Source of the DNA: Megaustenia siamemsis
Taxonomy: Eukaryota; Mollusca; Gastropoda; Stylommatophora; Ariophantidae
Length of the DNA stretch: 64,000 nucleotides
NCBI GenBank assembly: GCA_032433765.1
Contig: JAVIAB010000051.1
Coordinates: 54,021,828-54,085,827, forward strand
Direction of reading: 5' to 3'
Each line of letters starts with the position of its first letter. Position 1 is the first letter of the stretch. The notes under the pieces are model-generated. The model saw only the letters and a program-made list of their open reading frames with translations, had not been told where the DNA came from and did not search any database. The position numbers were made by a program, and so were the translations under genes. Shown here one piece after another: positions 10,015-21,479 of this stretch.

Positions 10015-11507
10015 CAATTCTACCTATTCTTCTATATATCCACATTTCAAAGGCTTCAATTCTCTGTTCTGTTTTCTTGTCTAATGACCATGTTTCTGCA
10101 CCATATAGGAATATTGAGAAGATGTAACATTTTGTCATTCTTAGTTTTAGCCCTGTTGTTATTTGTTTTGATGTTAGTATGTTCTTCATGGCATTGAAAT
10201 TACTTTTTGCCATTCCTATTCTTTTGTTTATTTCAGTTGTGGATTTTCCATCACTGGTTATAGTATGTCCAAGGTAGTTGTAGATCTGAACTGTCTCCAG
10301 GTCTATACCCTCAATTTTGATATCCACTTGTGTGTTTTGAGTATTTCCTTTGTTTATGATCATAGTTTTAGTCTTTTTGATATTCATATCTAGTCCATAT
10401 TTTTTGCTTATCATGTTTATTTCATTAAGTAATTGTTGTAGAATTTAGGATTTTCTGCTAGTAGTACAGTATCATCAGCATATCTTAGGTTATTGATTAT
10501 CTTTCCATTAATTTGAAGGCCTGGCATCTCTATGATGTTTTTAAAGATTTGCTCAGTGTATAGATTGAACAAGCTTGGTGATAGGATGCATCTCTGTCTT
10601 ACTCCTCTTTTTATATCAATGGGTGTAGAGTTCTCTTTGTTATATTTTATTTTTGCTGTTTGCTCCCAGTATAGATTACATATTAGTCGTATGTTCATGT
10701 CATCTAGATGTATATCTTTTAGGCATTCTATAAGTTGTTTGTGGTGTACTCTATATCAAAAGCTTTGGTGTAGTCTATGAAGCAGGCATATATTGGTTTG
10801 TTTACTTCTGTGTACTTTTCAATTAATGTTCTCATGCAGAATATGGCTTCTTTTTTCCATGCTATTTTTACTAAATCCAAATTGCTGCTCATCTAATTCA
10901 GTATTAATTTTATTCTGAATCCTTATTGTATAACTTTTAGCAAGATTTTTGTAACATGGCTCATTGGGCTTATTGTTCTAAAGTCGCTGCATTCAACTGC
11001 AGAGTCCTAACATTCCAAGTACTTATTTTAAGATCTTTTCTCCGACATAAGTTTGAATTCCTCTCCATGGCTTTCTCTGAACTAGTACGTGATGAGGCTC
11101 CAATCTCTTTCACGGTGGTCAGCCACATTCGTCTTTCGTGTCCTGAACATGCCTCTTGTGTATCACACACTTTGCTGTTTTCGCTTTCTGGGCCGTTGGT
11201 CATTTCTGACTCTTCCGCCCCTTCCACCGTTGCAGACTTTGTACAATCGGAATGGACATTTCGTCTGCCTGGCGCGATAGTGAAACACAATGACCTACCA
11301 CCGATAGGTCAATCTCGAATGAAAAGAAGATAAATACCCACTTAACAGCGAGAATTTTCACCATCCGCCAGCCTGTCAGAAGTTAAACAACCACAACAGG
11401 CATGAGCAGAACATAAATCCCAAGAATCACACCGCGTGTAACCGGCGTATTTCGAAACAACACACGCTGTAACGGAAAACACTGTCCACACACGGACGCC
11501 ATCAGAG
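10015..11507 (-). mobile_element. Internally deleted RTE-like LINE retaining its 5' end (family 1)
   Basis: From the 5' side (high coordinates) the minus strand has an apparent 5' UTR (about 11507-11290) and an ORF start at 11290. That ORF reaches KDLKISTWNVRTL, motif I of an AP-type endonuclease, at about 11000. The sequence then jumps directly into the RT domain at the position equivalent to VECSDFRTISLM, leaving out most of the endonuclease and the RT N-terminus. Downstream are CNLYWEQTAKIKYNKENS, GVRQRCILSPSLFNLY and NNLRYADDTVLLAE (10417-10698), then SYNYLGHTIT-like thumb and FLYGAETWSLDKKTEQR (9974-10414). The 3' end is lost at WIYRRIGRIG. The deletion junction lies near tgcag, which both sides could share. 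Confidence 0.75.
10970..11290 (-). pseudogene. Endonuclease N-terminus fused out of frame to RT
   Basis: A 106-codon frame. Its last 25 residues include KISTWNVRTL, which matches the first strand of LINE AP-endonuclease domains (W-N-V-R-T-L). The upstream 80 residues are polar and unlike any domain I know; they may be a genuine N-terminal extension. The last ten residues (after VRTL) are RT-encoding DNA read in the wrong frame, so the fusion is not productive. Confidence 0.6.
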
Positions 11508-11508
11508 T

Positions 11509-12112
11509 TATTTTATTCCCTACAAAAACATATATTCCCTACTAAAACACCAATATTTCCTACAAAACATATATTACCTACTAAAACAGTTATATTTTCC
11601 ACTAAAATGATTATATTCCATACTAAAACAGCTATACCTCCTACTAAAACAGCTACATTCCGCACAAAAATATATATTCTCTACAAAACGTATATTACCT
11701 ACTAAAACAGCAATATTTCCTACAAAACATATCATCATCATCAAGTATCGGGCCTACTGATCTCATGATAGTAGGTGATCATGTTTCTCCACAACTTTCG
11801 ATCTCGGCAGCTATTTATCATTTCTGTTGTTGAACTTCTGCCAAGCCATTCTCTTAAGCTGTCTGTTATTTTTTTCTATTTGCTTCCCTCTATCTCTTCG
11901 TCCCTCAATTTTTCCAGTTGTTACAATATATTCCAGTTGTTCTCTTCTCATTACATGGCCAAAAAAATTATGATTGTTTCTTCCTAATATTGGAAATGAA
12001 CTCTCTTTTTGCTTTGACCTCTCTCAGAACATCTTCTTTATAAAACAGTTATATTCACTACTAAAAATGGTTATATTCCGAACTAAAGTAGTTATATTCC
12101 CTCCTAGAACAT
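11509..12112. repeat. AT-rich tandem array of ~22-bp units, split by a LINE
   Basis: Units resemble tactaaaacagctatattcc with variants (cctacaaaacatatatt). They occupy 11509-11730 and resume at 12041-12112 after the family 2 LINE fragment, showing that the LINE inserted into an existing array. Confidence 0.8.
11731..12040 (-). mobile_element. RTE-like LINE 3' fragment (family 2)
   Basis: Very close to the 8669-9000 and 62520-62820 copies. The 3' tail is the atcatcatcatc repeat at 11732-11743 and truncation occurs near 12040. It contains an extra ~12-bp segment (tctcatgatagt) near 11760 relative to the others. Confidence 0.8.
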
Positions 12113-12306
12113 TTTCACAAAACAAGGCATGAATTATAGCCTTTAAGAGAGACCCAAAACAAGAACTAGTAACATTTTTACATTATAAAACCTGAACACG
12201 GAGAGATAAACAATGCCCTTCTTAACAGTTCATTTATTCACATACACACTGTTGAATATAGAGAAGCTGGCTACTAATTGAGTTGTGAACAAACACCACA
12301 GATATT

Positions 12307-12480
12307 TAGCCTTAAATGGGTATCGGATTTTTTTTCCGGGAAAGTAAAGCGGCACGGGCGTAATACCGACCACATTACTCCAAAAATCTAGTGCTGTAGG
12401 TTAGTGAAAAGTATGGTCAATAAAACCATATTCCCTATACTCCACTTGGCGTGACGGAGCTCTTTACTTTTTTTTTTTAC
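12307..12480 (+). mobile_element. SINE family B, headless copy
   Basis: Carries the family B body: CCTTAAATGGGTATCGG, AAAGCGGCACGGGCGTAATA, CCGACCACATTACTCCAAAA and the ending CCACTTGGCGTGACGG. The tRNA-like head present at 57025-57115 is missing, so this copy is 5'-truncated. Confidence 0.8.
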
Positions 12481-12660
12481 TTTACTGCAGATGTTTCAAG
12501 AAAATCCCGCTTTGTAAATGATCAGTAACTATCTACCTTTCTTTGTTTGGGAGATGAGTTAGTAATTAGGATGATTCCACTGGCACGGGCGGTTGAGCAA
12601 TTATGGATTTTAATTCGTTTGCAGTGATACCGAGGCCTTCCATAACCAATAACCAATAAC

Positions 12661-12835
12661 TACCCAGCCTTAAATGGGCACCGGATTTTTTTCTGGGAAA
12701 GTAAAGCAGCACGGGCGTAATACTGACCACATTACTCCAAAAATCATGTGCTGAAGGTCTGTAAAATATAGGGTCGCTAACACCATATTTCCCTATACGC
12801 CACTTGGCGTGACGGGGGTATTTTACTTACTTTTT
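12661..12835 (+). mobile_element. SINE family B, headless copy
   Basis: A second truncated family B body, 180 bp downstream of the first and in the same orientation. It starts at tacccagcct and ends at gtgacggggg. The divergence between the two copies suggests separate insertions or an old tandem duplication. Confidence 0.8.
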
Positions 12836-13225
12836 ATCTACAAAATTTACAATACACTGTATTACCTCGCTCAGTGACTGTTGGGTTGCCAGGTCGCATA
12901 TAAGATTTTATCTTCTTTTTTTTCCATTACATTTTATGGCTAACGTTTTTCTTTTTTTTTTCCGAAACCTGTTTTTTACGTTTATCTCGCATCAATAAAA
13001 TTATTGGATAATGTAAAATGTATAGGACATTGAACAATTTATGCTCACGGGTTGTTGTTTTTTTTTTTTTAATAATAATAAGTTATCATATGATATTAAC
13101 GTAAAATTGACAATGCTCTGTTCATTTTTACCAAATTAGAAAGCGATCTTTTTAATGTTATTGTATATTTTTTTATGTTATTGCCTTTCTTGATAGGTTT
13201 TAACAGAATAGCCTCAATTAGTTAT
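12836..13225. other. No gene recognised
   Basis: AT-rich DNA. It contains cagtgactgttgggttgcc at 12876-12894, which is the inverse of ggcaaccctagtgactg near 13637-13653; possible terminal repeats of an old DNA transposon (see findings). Confidence 0.4.
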
Positions 13226-13228
13226 TAA

Positions 13229-13232
13229 TGTG

Positions 13233-13275
<43 letters not shown>

Positions 13276-13356
13276 CAGTAGTAGTAGTAGTAGTAGTAAT
13301 AGCAATAGCAATAGGAGTAGTTAGTAGTAGTAGTAGTGTTAGTAGTTATTGTAGTG

Positions 13357-13404
<48 letters not shown>

Positions 13405-13421
13405 ATAGTAGTAGTAATGGT
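13229..13421. repeat. (GTA)n trinucleotide repeat
   Basis: Long imperfect runs of gta with interspersed ata, gca and tta. Any open frame here (poly-Val or poly-Ser) is a by-product of the repeat. Confidence 0.95.
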
Positions 13422-13439
13422 AACAGTAATAAGAGATTA

Positions 13440-15094
13440 CAGATCACGTTTAGTGACAGTGCCATAACATAAATTACTATAAAATGGTTTACGACAAGTC
13501 GTGAAAATCTTCCTTATATCAGGAAAAAAAGCAGGAAATCTTCCCCATTTTTTCGACACAAAAAAAAAAAAATTTTCCTTTTTTCCTGACAAAAGCTGAC
13601 ATTCTTCCTTTTTTCGCAGGTCAAAAAAAAAAACCTGGCAACCCTAGTGACTGCTTTCATACCATTGGTTTACAAATACACAAAGCTGCCTAATAAACTG
13701 TCTTATAAAATGTTATTGGTGTGTGTGCAAAAACAATTTTAACATATTTATAGCAAAGCCTACAAAATAATTTATTTGCAACGAACCAATTGATTGATTA
13801 GTGATATTGTGATATTATAACATAATTACATCGTTGTTTATATTATATTTTATTGTTATTTTATTGTTATTCCAATAATTATTTAGTCCTCCATCCTTGA
13901 GTTTTTGATATAAATGTTTATATTGTTTCATAATGTGAAACACTTTGCAATAACAAAGCAAGAAATATGAGAAGTCGTTATGTTTATAATGGATGCCAAC
14001 TTCCTATAAATAATTATGTGCAGTGTCGAATGTCTACGCACTTTGGATGACAGTTCCCTGACCCTGACTGTTATCGATTAGTTCTTTTGTTTACTTTCTT
14101 TGATTATAGCTTCATTGCTTATTATGGTTAAAGTTGCCATCACTCCAGGCAACAAATGACGAAGTGTCTGCGCAGTTGGTCCCAGTAGCTCGATGGTTGC
14201 ATATGCACATACTCCACCAGTACTGTTCTATTCTTTCTCCTTTGTGTTTGCACACTGACCCCGGTGTGAACTCCTCTGGTTCTGTGTGCATTTGCGCACA
14301 TTTCTGCACGTACACGACAGCCACACTCAGGTTACCATTTCCTTTTCATTTTGACCTCGGTCTGACACACAGGGAAGATATTTTTATTTTCTTTAAAATA
14401 TTTCGATTATTTTTGGTGTGGATGTTTCGTTACTGGCTAGCAATGTAGGATTATTTTTACTTATATATCCGTGTGTGTGTGTGTGTGTTTTTTGTTCCTG
14501 CTGAAGGCCTATTGGGCCGAAACTTCGTTTGGTCTGTGTCGTCTACTAATCACGTAAGGCTTCTAACATACCATTTTTTTCTATTTTTTTAATTTTTTCT
14601 CCACCAGTATTGGCTTGTATTTCCACTGTAGAGTTCGACGATGAATTTCAAATTGCTGCAGGATCTAGACTTTATTCTCATTGATATATCATTGTTAACA
14701 TCCAACACATCGGTGTTGATAATTTTCATTATAATTATAACTGAAGACAAGGCGTTCGACAACAATAGAGCTAGATGCTGCAAGCGACTCATAGCTGATG
14801 GTTTGCGCCAGGATCGGTGAACCAGAAACCACTGCACCTCTTCGCGATGTCTCTAGTAACAGACTAACCAGTCTAGTTTGACTAAACGAATAAGGATCGA
14901 AGAGAGAAGGCAACTCGGTACTAAAAAAAAGGTCGTGTTGAAGTCGGATGCATTGGGAGTAAACCGTTGATAGACCACAACACATCTGCGCCTATTTAAC
15001 GCCCTTTTAAAGTCGGATGACGAGGAGGACCAACCATTCCTTCTGTAACCATCAGGTAAACGTCAGAAAGAGAGGACAGAAAGGTAATTAAAAT
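13440..15094. other. No gene recognised; (GT)n run and a short GGCC/GAAAC motif
   Basis: Mostly unique AT-rich DNA. A (GT)n run lies at 14470-14488. At 14507-14531 the plus strand has ctgaaggcc, tattg, then ggccgaaac, echoing the motif in the 3268-3591 hairpin. Overlapping opposite-strand frames at 14112-14448 show no recognisable domain. I see no promoter or splice-consistent gene. Confidence 0.4.
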
Positions 15095-15295
15095 TGACCG
15101 CGATACCTCATCAAGGCCAGCTCCTTGTCGTGGGGATGGGGCTTAACAGTCACCAGGGACTGAAAACCAAGACTGGCCAGGCCTTCCTACACCCGAGCAA
15201 GACCACAGTCTGCTCTAGCAAGTTTAAGTGCTGAAGTCGGAGGCAACCAGCCAAAAGGCGCACTACAACAATCAGGATGCCACGCACTCACGCCA

Positions 15296-16175
15296 ATGGG
15301 AAGTATGTCTATAACCGCAAATCGATATGGCACTCGCCCTGTGATGAACACTCAGTCAGGTACAGCGCCGGGCCCTCAGCCTCGAAAGGGCCCAACCTCT
15401 ATTACTGGATATCCTTCTCAACCGCTCTGTGGAGTCAGGGGTCGAAAGAATAGAGCTACTGGCCAATCCAAAATAAGACCACTCAAAATAATGCACTGGA
15501 ACGCTGAAGGCATTAACAGCAAAAGAGATGGGTACAGTAAAAATATAGAATTAGAAAATATCCTGCATGAAGAACAAGTAAGCATATGCTGTTTGCAGGA
15601 AACCCATCTAAACAACGACATAGCCTTGAAGACTAGGGGATACCAGTGCTACCGATCTGACAGAAAAAACAGACAAAAGGGAGGAATACTGACACTTGTA
15701 AGGAACAACATCAATGCATGTCAGATTGAAGTATATATGGATGGGGCGGAATATCAAATACTGCACCTCAGGACAGAAAAATACAGACTTTCACCTAACT
15801 AATTACTACTGTCCGAGTGACCGCCCACTAGCACTAGACACAATTACATTAAAAGATAGAATAATTGTATGTGGAGACTTTAACAGCCATTCACAGAGCT
15901 GGGGCTATGAAGATATGGATAAGAGAGGTGAAGAACTTGAAAATTGGCAGGATGACAATGGGCTTATACTATTAAACCAGACAACAGATCCACCAACATT
16001 CTACTCCAGATCATGGCATACCACATCCACACCAGACCTTGCTTTCCATTCACCAGATCTGGATTGGAATATCACACGTATTGTTGGGAAACAACTTGGA
16101 GGCAGCGACCACCGACCTGTCTTTTTAGTGGTACAAAATGAGGCCGTCAGGGAGAGCAGCACTCTCTCCAGATGA
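15296..16175 (+). pseudogene. LINE AP-type endonuclease, frameshifted
   Basis: The domain would nick target DNA to prime reverse transcription. Visible motifs in order: KIMHWNAEGI (Asn of motif I), CCLQETHL (catalytic Glu), IVCGDFNSHSQSWG (Asp and Asn), STPDLAF (Asp) and GSDHRPVFL (catalytic Ser-Asp-His). The first part runs in the frame of 15296-15802 and the second in 15714-16175, so one shift near 15795 breaks it. A segment of about 20-30 residues expected between the two parts may also be shortened. All key residues are otherwise present, suggesting relatively recent inactivation. Confidence 0.85.
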
Positions 16176-17544
16176 AATTACAAAAAAGGCAGACTGGAAA
16201 ATGTATCAACATTACACCAGTGTACTGACTAAAGATCTAAATACAGACAGAGACATCAACAAAATAGTTGATGAATTCAGTAGCCTAATAATACAAGCTG
16301 CCAGTGAAACAATACCTAGAGGGGCACGGAAACACTACAAACCATACTGGAGTAGTGAACTAGAGCAACTGCACAATGATATGGAAATATCTCGAAAGCA
16401 AGCAGAGATAACCCCTGCCAGGAACACCACAATAACTATTAACATGCTAAAGCCAAATTTCAATGGGCTAAACTACAAGCCAGACGGAGAAGCTGGAAAG
16501 AGAAAACAGAGTCCTTGAATCTCGAACGAGACACAAGAAAAGTGTGGAAGCTTGTAAAACAGCTGAATGATGAGGGTACAGAAAGGAACACCAAAATTAC
16601 ACTGAAGAAGGATGGAAACATCCTAACAGGTAAGCATGCAACAAATCACTTTGCAGACTCCTATGCAAATGACAACAATAATGAAATTAGCCTAGAGAAA
16701 CGACAAGAGACCCGTTTAAAAAAACAAAATGCAAGAAGAAACCACACATGAAGTCATGGAAATACCCATTACACAAAGAGAGTTAGAGCTGGCAATATCC
16801 AAATTAAAAATGAAAAAGTCACCAGGTAGTGATGGAGTGTCCAATGAAATGATTAAGAACTTGGGAACTGCAGCTAAAGCAAAACTACAGCAGATCTACA
16901 ACATTTGCTGGATCACAGGTAGAGTGCCACAGGCATGGAGAGAAGCAATTATGATACCATTACTAAAGCCAGGAAAAGATAGTTCAACGACATCCAGCTA
17001 TAGACCAATCAGCCTTACAAGTTGTTTGTGCAAAACAATGGAACGTATAATCAATCTCAGACTGCAGTGGTACCTGGAAAGTGAAAATCTCCTTGTCCCA
17101 CAACAAGCAGGCTTTAGACAGTATTACTCTACCGAAGATCAGGCAACCTATCTTTCCCAGGAAATTGAGGATGCGTTTCAAGAAAAGAAACTGGTACGTG
17201 CAGCATGGATAGACCTAAAGAAAGCATTTGATAAGGTATGGAAGGAGGGGCTTTTGAAGAAACTGAGAAATTATGGAGTAAATGGCAGGATGTACAAATG
17301 GGTCAAAGCATACCTGCATAACAGGAGAGCCAGAGCGCAACTGGATGGTCTTAAGAGTAAGAAGGTCTTACTGCGCCAGGGCGTTCCACAAGGAGGGGTA
17401 CTATCTCCAACACTTTTTCTGATCTACATCAATGACCTAGTTACTGAACTACCACATGGCATCAAAGTGGCAATGCATGCAGATGACTTGGTAATGTGGT
17501 GCACAGAGGAGTATGCAACAGTGGCCTCCAAATTGTTACAATGA
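16138..17544 (+). pseudogene. LINE connector and reverse transcriptase
   Basis: The connector is broken at about 16390-16515 and near 16720. The RT frame at 16729-17544 (271 residues) is the longest intact piece of any element here. It has MKKSPGSDGVSNEMIKN, IPLLKPGKDSSTTSSYRPIS, AWIDLKKAFDKVW (first catalytic Asp), RQGVPQGGVLSPTLFLIYIN and MHADDLVMW at the catalytic box. The usual aromatic residue before ADD is histidine here, possibly from a TAT-to-CAT change. A TGA at 17542-17544 ends the frame, and coding sequence continues past it in the same frame (AMNALNSWTNRWC). Confidence 0.85.
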
Positions 17545-18360
17545 GCTATGAATGCACTGAATTCATGGACAAATAGATGGTGTATCAGCATCAACACAGA
17601 CAAATGCAGTACTACACTTTTCGCTCTCTCCCCAAAACAAAAAGCAGGAGCCATCAACATAAACAATGGGCCTGTAAAAAGAAGACATACAAGCTACGTA
17701 TCTCTGAGTTACATTTGATAACAAACTATCTTGGAAACAGCAGATAAATAAGGCAACCCAAAAAGCAAGGAGAAAGTTGGCTATTCTAAGAAAGCTGTGT
17801 GGAACTACATGGGGTGCGAGTGGGAAAATACTCAGTAAAGTTTACCAACAGAGTAGTCGCCCACATTTAGAATATGGATCATCTGCATGGTGCTCAGCAT
17901 CAAACACCACACTGCAAGAACTGGACAAAGTACAAAACCAGGCACTTAGGGTCATCACAGGAGCAATGAAATCAACACCAATATTGGAGATGGAGAAATT
18001 GTGGAGGATACCAGCACTGAGAGAACAGGGGACACAAAGGTACTGATACAGGCAGAACAATTTGCTTGTATGCCGAGAAATCCAATGAAGGACCGATTTC
18101 AAAATCTTGCATTGGGACGACGTAAGAGAAGCAGTTTTATTCACCAAGCCAAGCGTATTAGTAGACAAACACCAGACATGCCAAGAGTTGTTAACCCCCT
18201 ACTGCCCATACCAGAACAGACTCCCTGGACAGAGGAATCAGGATTATCAGTTCAAATACGGACAGAAGTGAAAGGAATAGTTGACAAAGAGGAACAGAAT
18301 AGTCTACAGCGAAAAACGATAGCTCTCAGCTTCCTGGATGAAGAATACCCAAACGACCTA

Positions 18361-19118
18361 TGGATTCGCGTGTACACAGATGGGTCAGCACAGAATACAG
18401 TAAAGAATGGGGGAGCAGGTGCATATAGAGTACCCAAATAACACTAGGGATATGAATAAAATAGCAACAGGGAAATATTGTCACAATTATGATGCAGAAA
18501 TACAAACAATAAAGTTGGCAATAGAAAAACTGCTGAACAGTAATCTTAGCCCGCAGCCTATAGTGTTTTGACAGATGCAAGATCAGTACTCCAGGCACTA
18601 CAATCCAGAAAATTACCACATCTGCAGATCTTATTGACTGAACTCTGCAAGCACCACAGGGTTGCCCTGCAGTGGATCCCATCTCACTGTGGAATACCAG
18701 GAAATGAGAAAGCAGATCAGTTGGCAAAGGAAGGTTCAACAGGCACACAACTAGATACACCGGTTACATACCATCAAAAGAAACAGATAATCAAATCAAT
18801 CAGAGAACCACAAGCCCCAAATCAGGATGCCTTTCATAATATTAATAGATGTGAACAAGTTATCATTACCTCAGAACAGGACACAATCGACTCCATAGTC
18901 ACATGTATACAAAATTCAAGATCGGCACCTCAACTACTTGTACATGTGGACAGGCGCCCCAGACTGCTGAACACATACTTCAAGACTGCACTGAATATAG
19001 TAAACTGAGGAAAATCCATTGGCCCATAGATACAACACTACAGACAAAACTATATGGGCCACTGCAAGAATTACAAAAGACAGTAACATTTATACAGGAA
19101 ACGACATTGCAGATATAG
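18361..19118 (+). pseudogene. LINE RNase H and C-terminal zinc knuckle
   Basis: RNase H removes template RNA after first-strand synthesis. The motifs are IRVYTDGSAQN (first Asp, near 18370), YDAEIQTIKLAIEKL-like (Glu, near 18490), LTDARSVLQALQS (second Asp, near 18568) and WIPSHCGIPGNEKADQLAKE (His and last Asp, near 18675-18735). The C-terminus TTCTCGQAPQTAEHILQDC (18930-18985) supplies a CCHC-type knuckle. Shifts near 18438, 18560 and 18880 split the region over three frames. Confidence 0.85.
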
Positions 19119-19184
19119 ACAATACTTCAGGCGAACGAAAGATAGATAGATAGATGACCGCGATAATTTCATTCTTCTCTCTCT

Positions 19185-19186
19185 GT

Positions 19187-19235
<49 letters not shown>

Positions 19236-19238
19236 AAA
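19185..19238. repeat. (TC)n microsatellite
   Basis: CT-rich run directly downstream of the LINE target site. Confidence 0.9.
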
Positions 19239-19394
19239 AATAGTTTTACGTCCTTTTCTGTCTTCTTCTCTAGAACCTTTGTCTGCATCATAATACGTTC
19301 ACTACTAAGATTACTCTTATAGTATTGTTTATGTTAGTGTTTGTCAAATATTCTTTTGGGCATTGATTTTAGCAGCTAATCATTGTTTGTAAAA

Positions 19395-20233
19395 ATGTTT
19401 GTCTAGTAATGTACGTAATAATTGGGCTGTTTGTCTATTAATGTACGTAATAATTGGGCTGTTTGTCTAGTAGTGTACGAAATAATTTGGCTGTTTGTCT
19501 ATCTAGTGTACGTAATAATTGGGCTATTTGTCTAGTAATGTACGTAATAATTGGGCTGTTTGTCTATTAATGTACGTAATAATTGGACTGTTTGTCTAAC
19601 TAGTGTACGAAATAATTGGGCTGTTTGTCTAATTAGTGTACGTAATAATTGGGCTATTTGTCTAGTAATGTGCGTAATAATTGGGCTATTTGTCTAGTAG
19701 TATACAAAATAATTAGGCTATTTGTCTATTAATACACGTAATAATTGGGTTATTTGTCTGGTAATGTACATAATAATTGGGCTGTTTGTCTATTAATACA
19801 CGTAATAATTGGGCTATTTGTCTGGTAATGTACGTACTAATTAGGCTGTTTGTCTATTAATACACGTAATAATTGGGCTATTTGTTTGGTAATGTACGTA
19901 ATAATCGGGCTGTTTGTCTAACTAGTGTACGAGATAATTGGGCTGTTTGTCTAACTAGTGTACGAGATAATTGAGCTGTTAATGTCTATTAATATAATCA
20001 CCATCAAGTGCGTTCTTCCCGAGAATGCATGGAAAAAGACCAAGAGGAATATCCAGAAGAAGATGGATAGATGCAGTGACAGTGACATGTAACAACAAAG
20101 GAAAATCTGTAATTCAGACAATTCGTGCAGCTCAAAAACGACAAATGATATAAACCACGACACCTTTTAGGTATCAGTGAAAAGAGAAAAGAAGAGGAAA
20201 GAAGAAGTCTATTAATACACGTAATAATTGGGC
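19395..20233. repeat. 32-bp minisatellite (left portion)
   Basis: Units of about 32 bp reading gtacgtaataattgggctgt then ttgtctattaat; roughly eighteen copies at 19395-19983. After a LINE fragment at 19995-20206, one more unit lies at 20207-20233, where the next LINE interrupts it. The array resumes at 30429 on the far side of the nested insertions. Confidence 0.9.
19995..20206 (+). mobile_element. Short LINE 3' fragment inside the minisatellite
   Basis: The plus strand reads HGKRPRGISRRRWIDAV followed by AQKRQM and a stop, resembling the C-termini of LINE proteins (GK-RGRP-x-RW pattern). It is flanked by gtctattaata at 19984-19994 and 20207-20217. That repeat could be a TSD, but it is also part of the minisatellite unit. 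Confidence 0.5.
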
Positions 20234-21478
20234 CGAAGATCTACTAAAATCTATCTTTGTAGCCATACCGAAGAAGTCAGGCGCCACTGATTGTGAAGAC
20301 CATCGCACTATTAGTCTCATGAGCCATATGACTAAAATATTACTAAGAATAATCATGAGCCGTGTAAGGAACAAAATAAAACCAGAAATAAGTGAGGAAC
20401 AATGTGGATTTGTGGAAGGAAAGGGCACCAATAATGCAATATACATCTTAAGAACATTGATAGAAAGATCTATAGAGGTAAAGAAAGATCTATATATGTG
20501 CTTCATAAACTAACTACACGAAAGCATTTGACAAAGTAAAGCATGTGGAAATAATCAATACGCTGGAGAAATTAAACATTGATGGCAATGATCTGCGAAT
20601 CATAACAAACATGTACTGGCAACAAACAGCAGCTATACGAATTAACAACCAAACAGGACAATTCCAATATATAAAGCAAGGAGTCAGACAAGGCTGTGTT
20701 CTGTCGCTGGATTTGTTTTCACTTTACAGCGAATATATTATGAGATCAATAGTAGACAAAAAAGGAATTGAAGTCAACGGTCACAACATAAATAATTTGC
20801 GATATGCGGATGACACAGTCTTAATAGCAAATACAGAGAACGAACTACAAGAAATGATAGACATAATAGTAAAAGAAAGCAACAAGAAAGGTCTCAGTCT
20901 GAATAGTAAGAAAACAGAAGTAATAGTTATATCGAAGAAACAATCATCACCATCATGCAACATAAAAATAAATGAGACAAATCTGAAACAAGTGCAACGT
21001 TTCACATACTTGGGCACAACAATAATATCAGATGGGAGATGTACCACAGAAATAAAAGCAGAATAGCTCCGGCCAAAATAGCATTTCAGAAAATGAAAAA
21101 TATCTTAAGCAACAAATCTATGTCAATGAAAATGAGAAAGAGAGTTCATCGGTGCTATATAGAACCAATTCTGACCTATGGAAGCGAAGCATGGACAGTA
21201 GACAAACAAATGAAAAGACGATTAGAGGCCACAGAGATAGGATTTCTCAGAATAATGTTGAAAATTCACTGGACAGCTAAAGAGACCAGTGGGGAAGTTC
21301 TCAAAGAGGCCAACACAAAAAGGGAGCTCTTAAAAAATATCAGAAAGAAGCAATCAACATTTTTCGGGCACATCATGAGAAGAGGAAAGTTGGAATGCTT
21401 GGTTACAACTGGCAAAATAAAAGGAAAGAGATATCGCGGACGACAAAGAGAGAAAACACTGGATAGCTTGGTGTCATG
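20234..21478 (+). mobile_element. RTE-like LINE (family 3), left part, interrupted by the giant inverted repeat
   Basis: 5'-truncated in RT (EDLLKSIFVAIPKKSG). Motifs: ATDCEDHRTISLM, QCGFVEGKGTNNAIY, DLYMCFIN (shifted at 20515), IKQGVRQGCVLSLDLFSLYS (20675-20735), NNLRYADDTVLIA (20793-20830), KKGLSLNSKKTEVIV, FTYLGTTIISDGRCT, then YIEPILTYGSEAWTVDKQ and FFGHIMRRGKLECLVTTG. The sequence stops at ...LDSLVSC (21478). It continues after the 8.84-kb insert at 30319-30428, with a shared 7-bp tgtcatg. The element sits in the 32-bp minisatellite, with aataattgggc on both outer sides (20223-20233 and 30429-30439), a probable TSD although also repeat-unit sequence. Confidence 0.9.
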
Positions 21479-21479
21479 T

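Larger units (their letters stand above)
15106..19154 (+). mobile_element. I-superfamily LINE with RNase H, complete length, TSD-bounded
   Basis: An 11-bp TSD, tgaccgcgata, flanks it at 15095-15105 and 19155-19165. Domains occur in the expected order: short 5' leader (15106-15295), AP-type endonuclease (about 15480-16140), RT (about 16730-17545), thumb/connector (17545-18050), RNase H (about 18360-18760) and a C-terminal CCHC knuckle (about 18940-18990). The 3' tail is (GATA)n. RNase H downstream of RT is characteristic of the I superfamily. There is no separate ORF1, so this family may be single-ORF, or the 5' end may be that of an ORF1-less subfamily. At least six frameshifts or stops make it inactive. 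A shorter copy of the same family is at 35665-36190. Confidence 0.9.
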
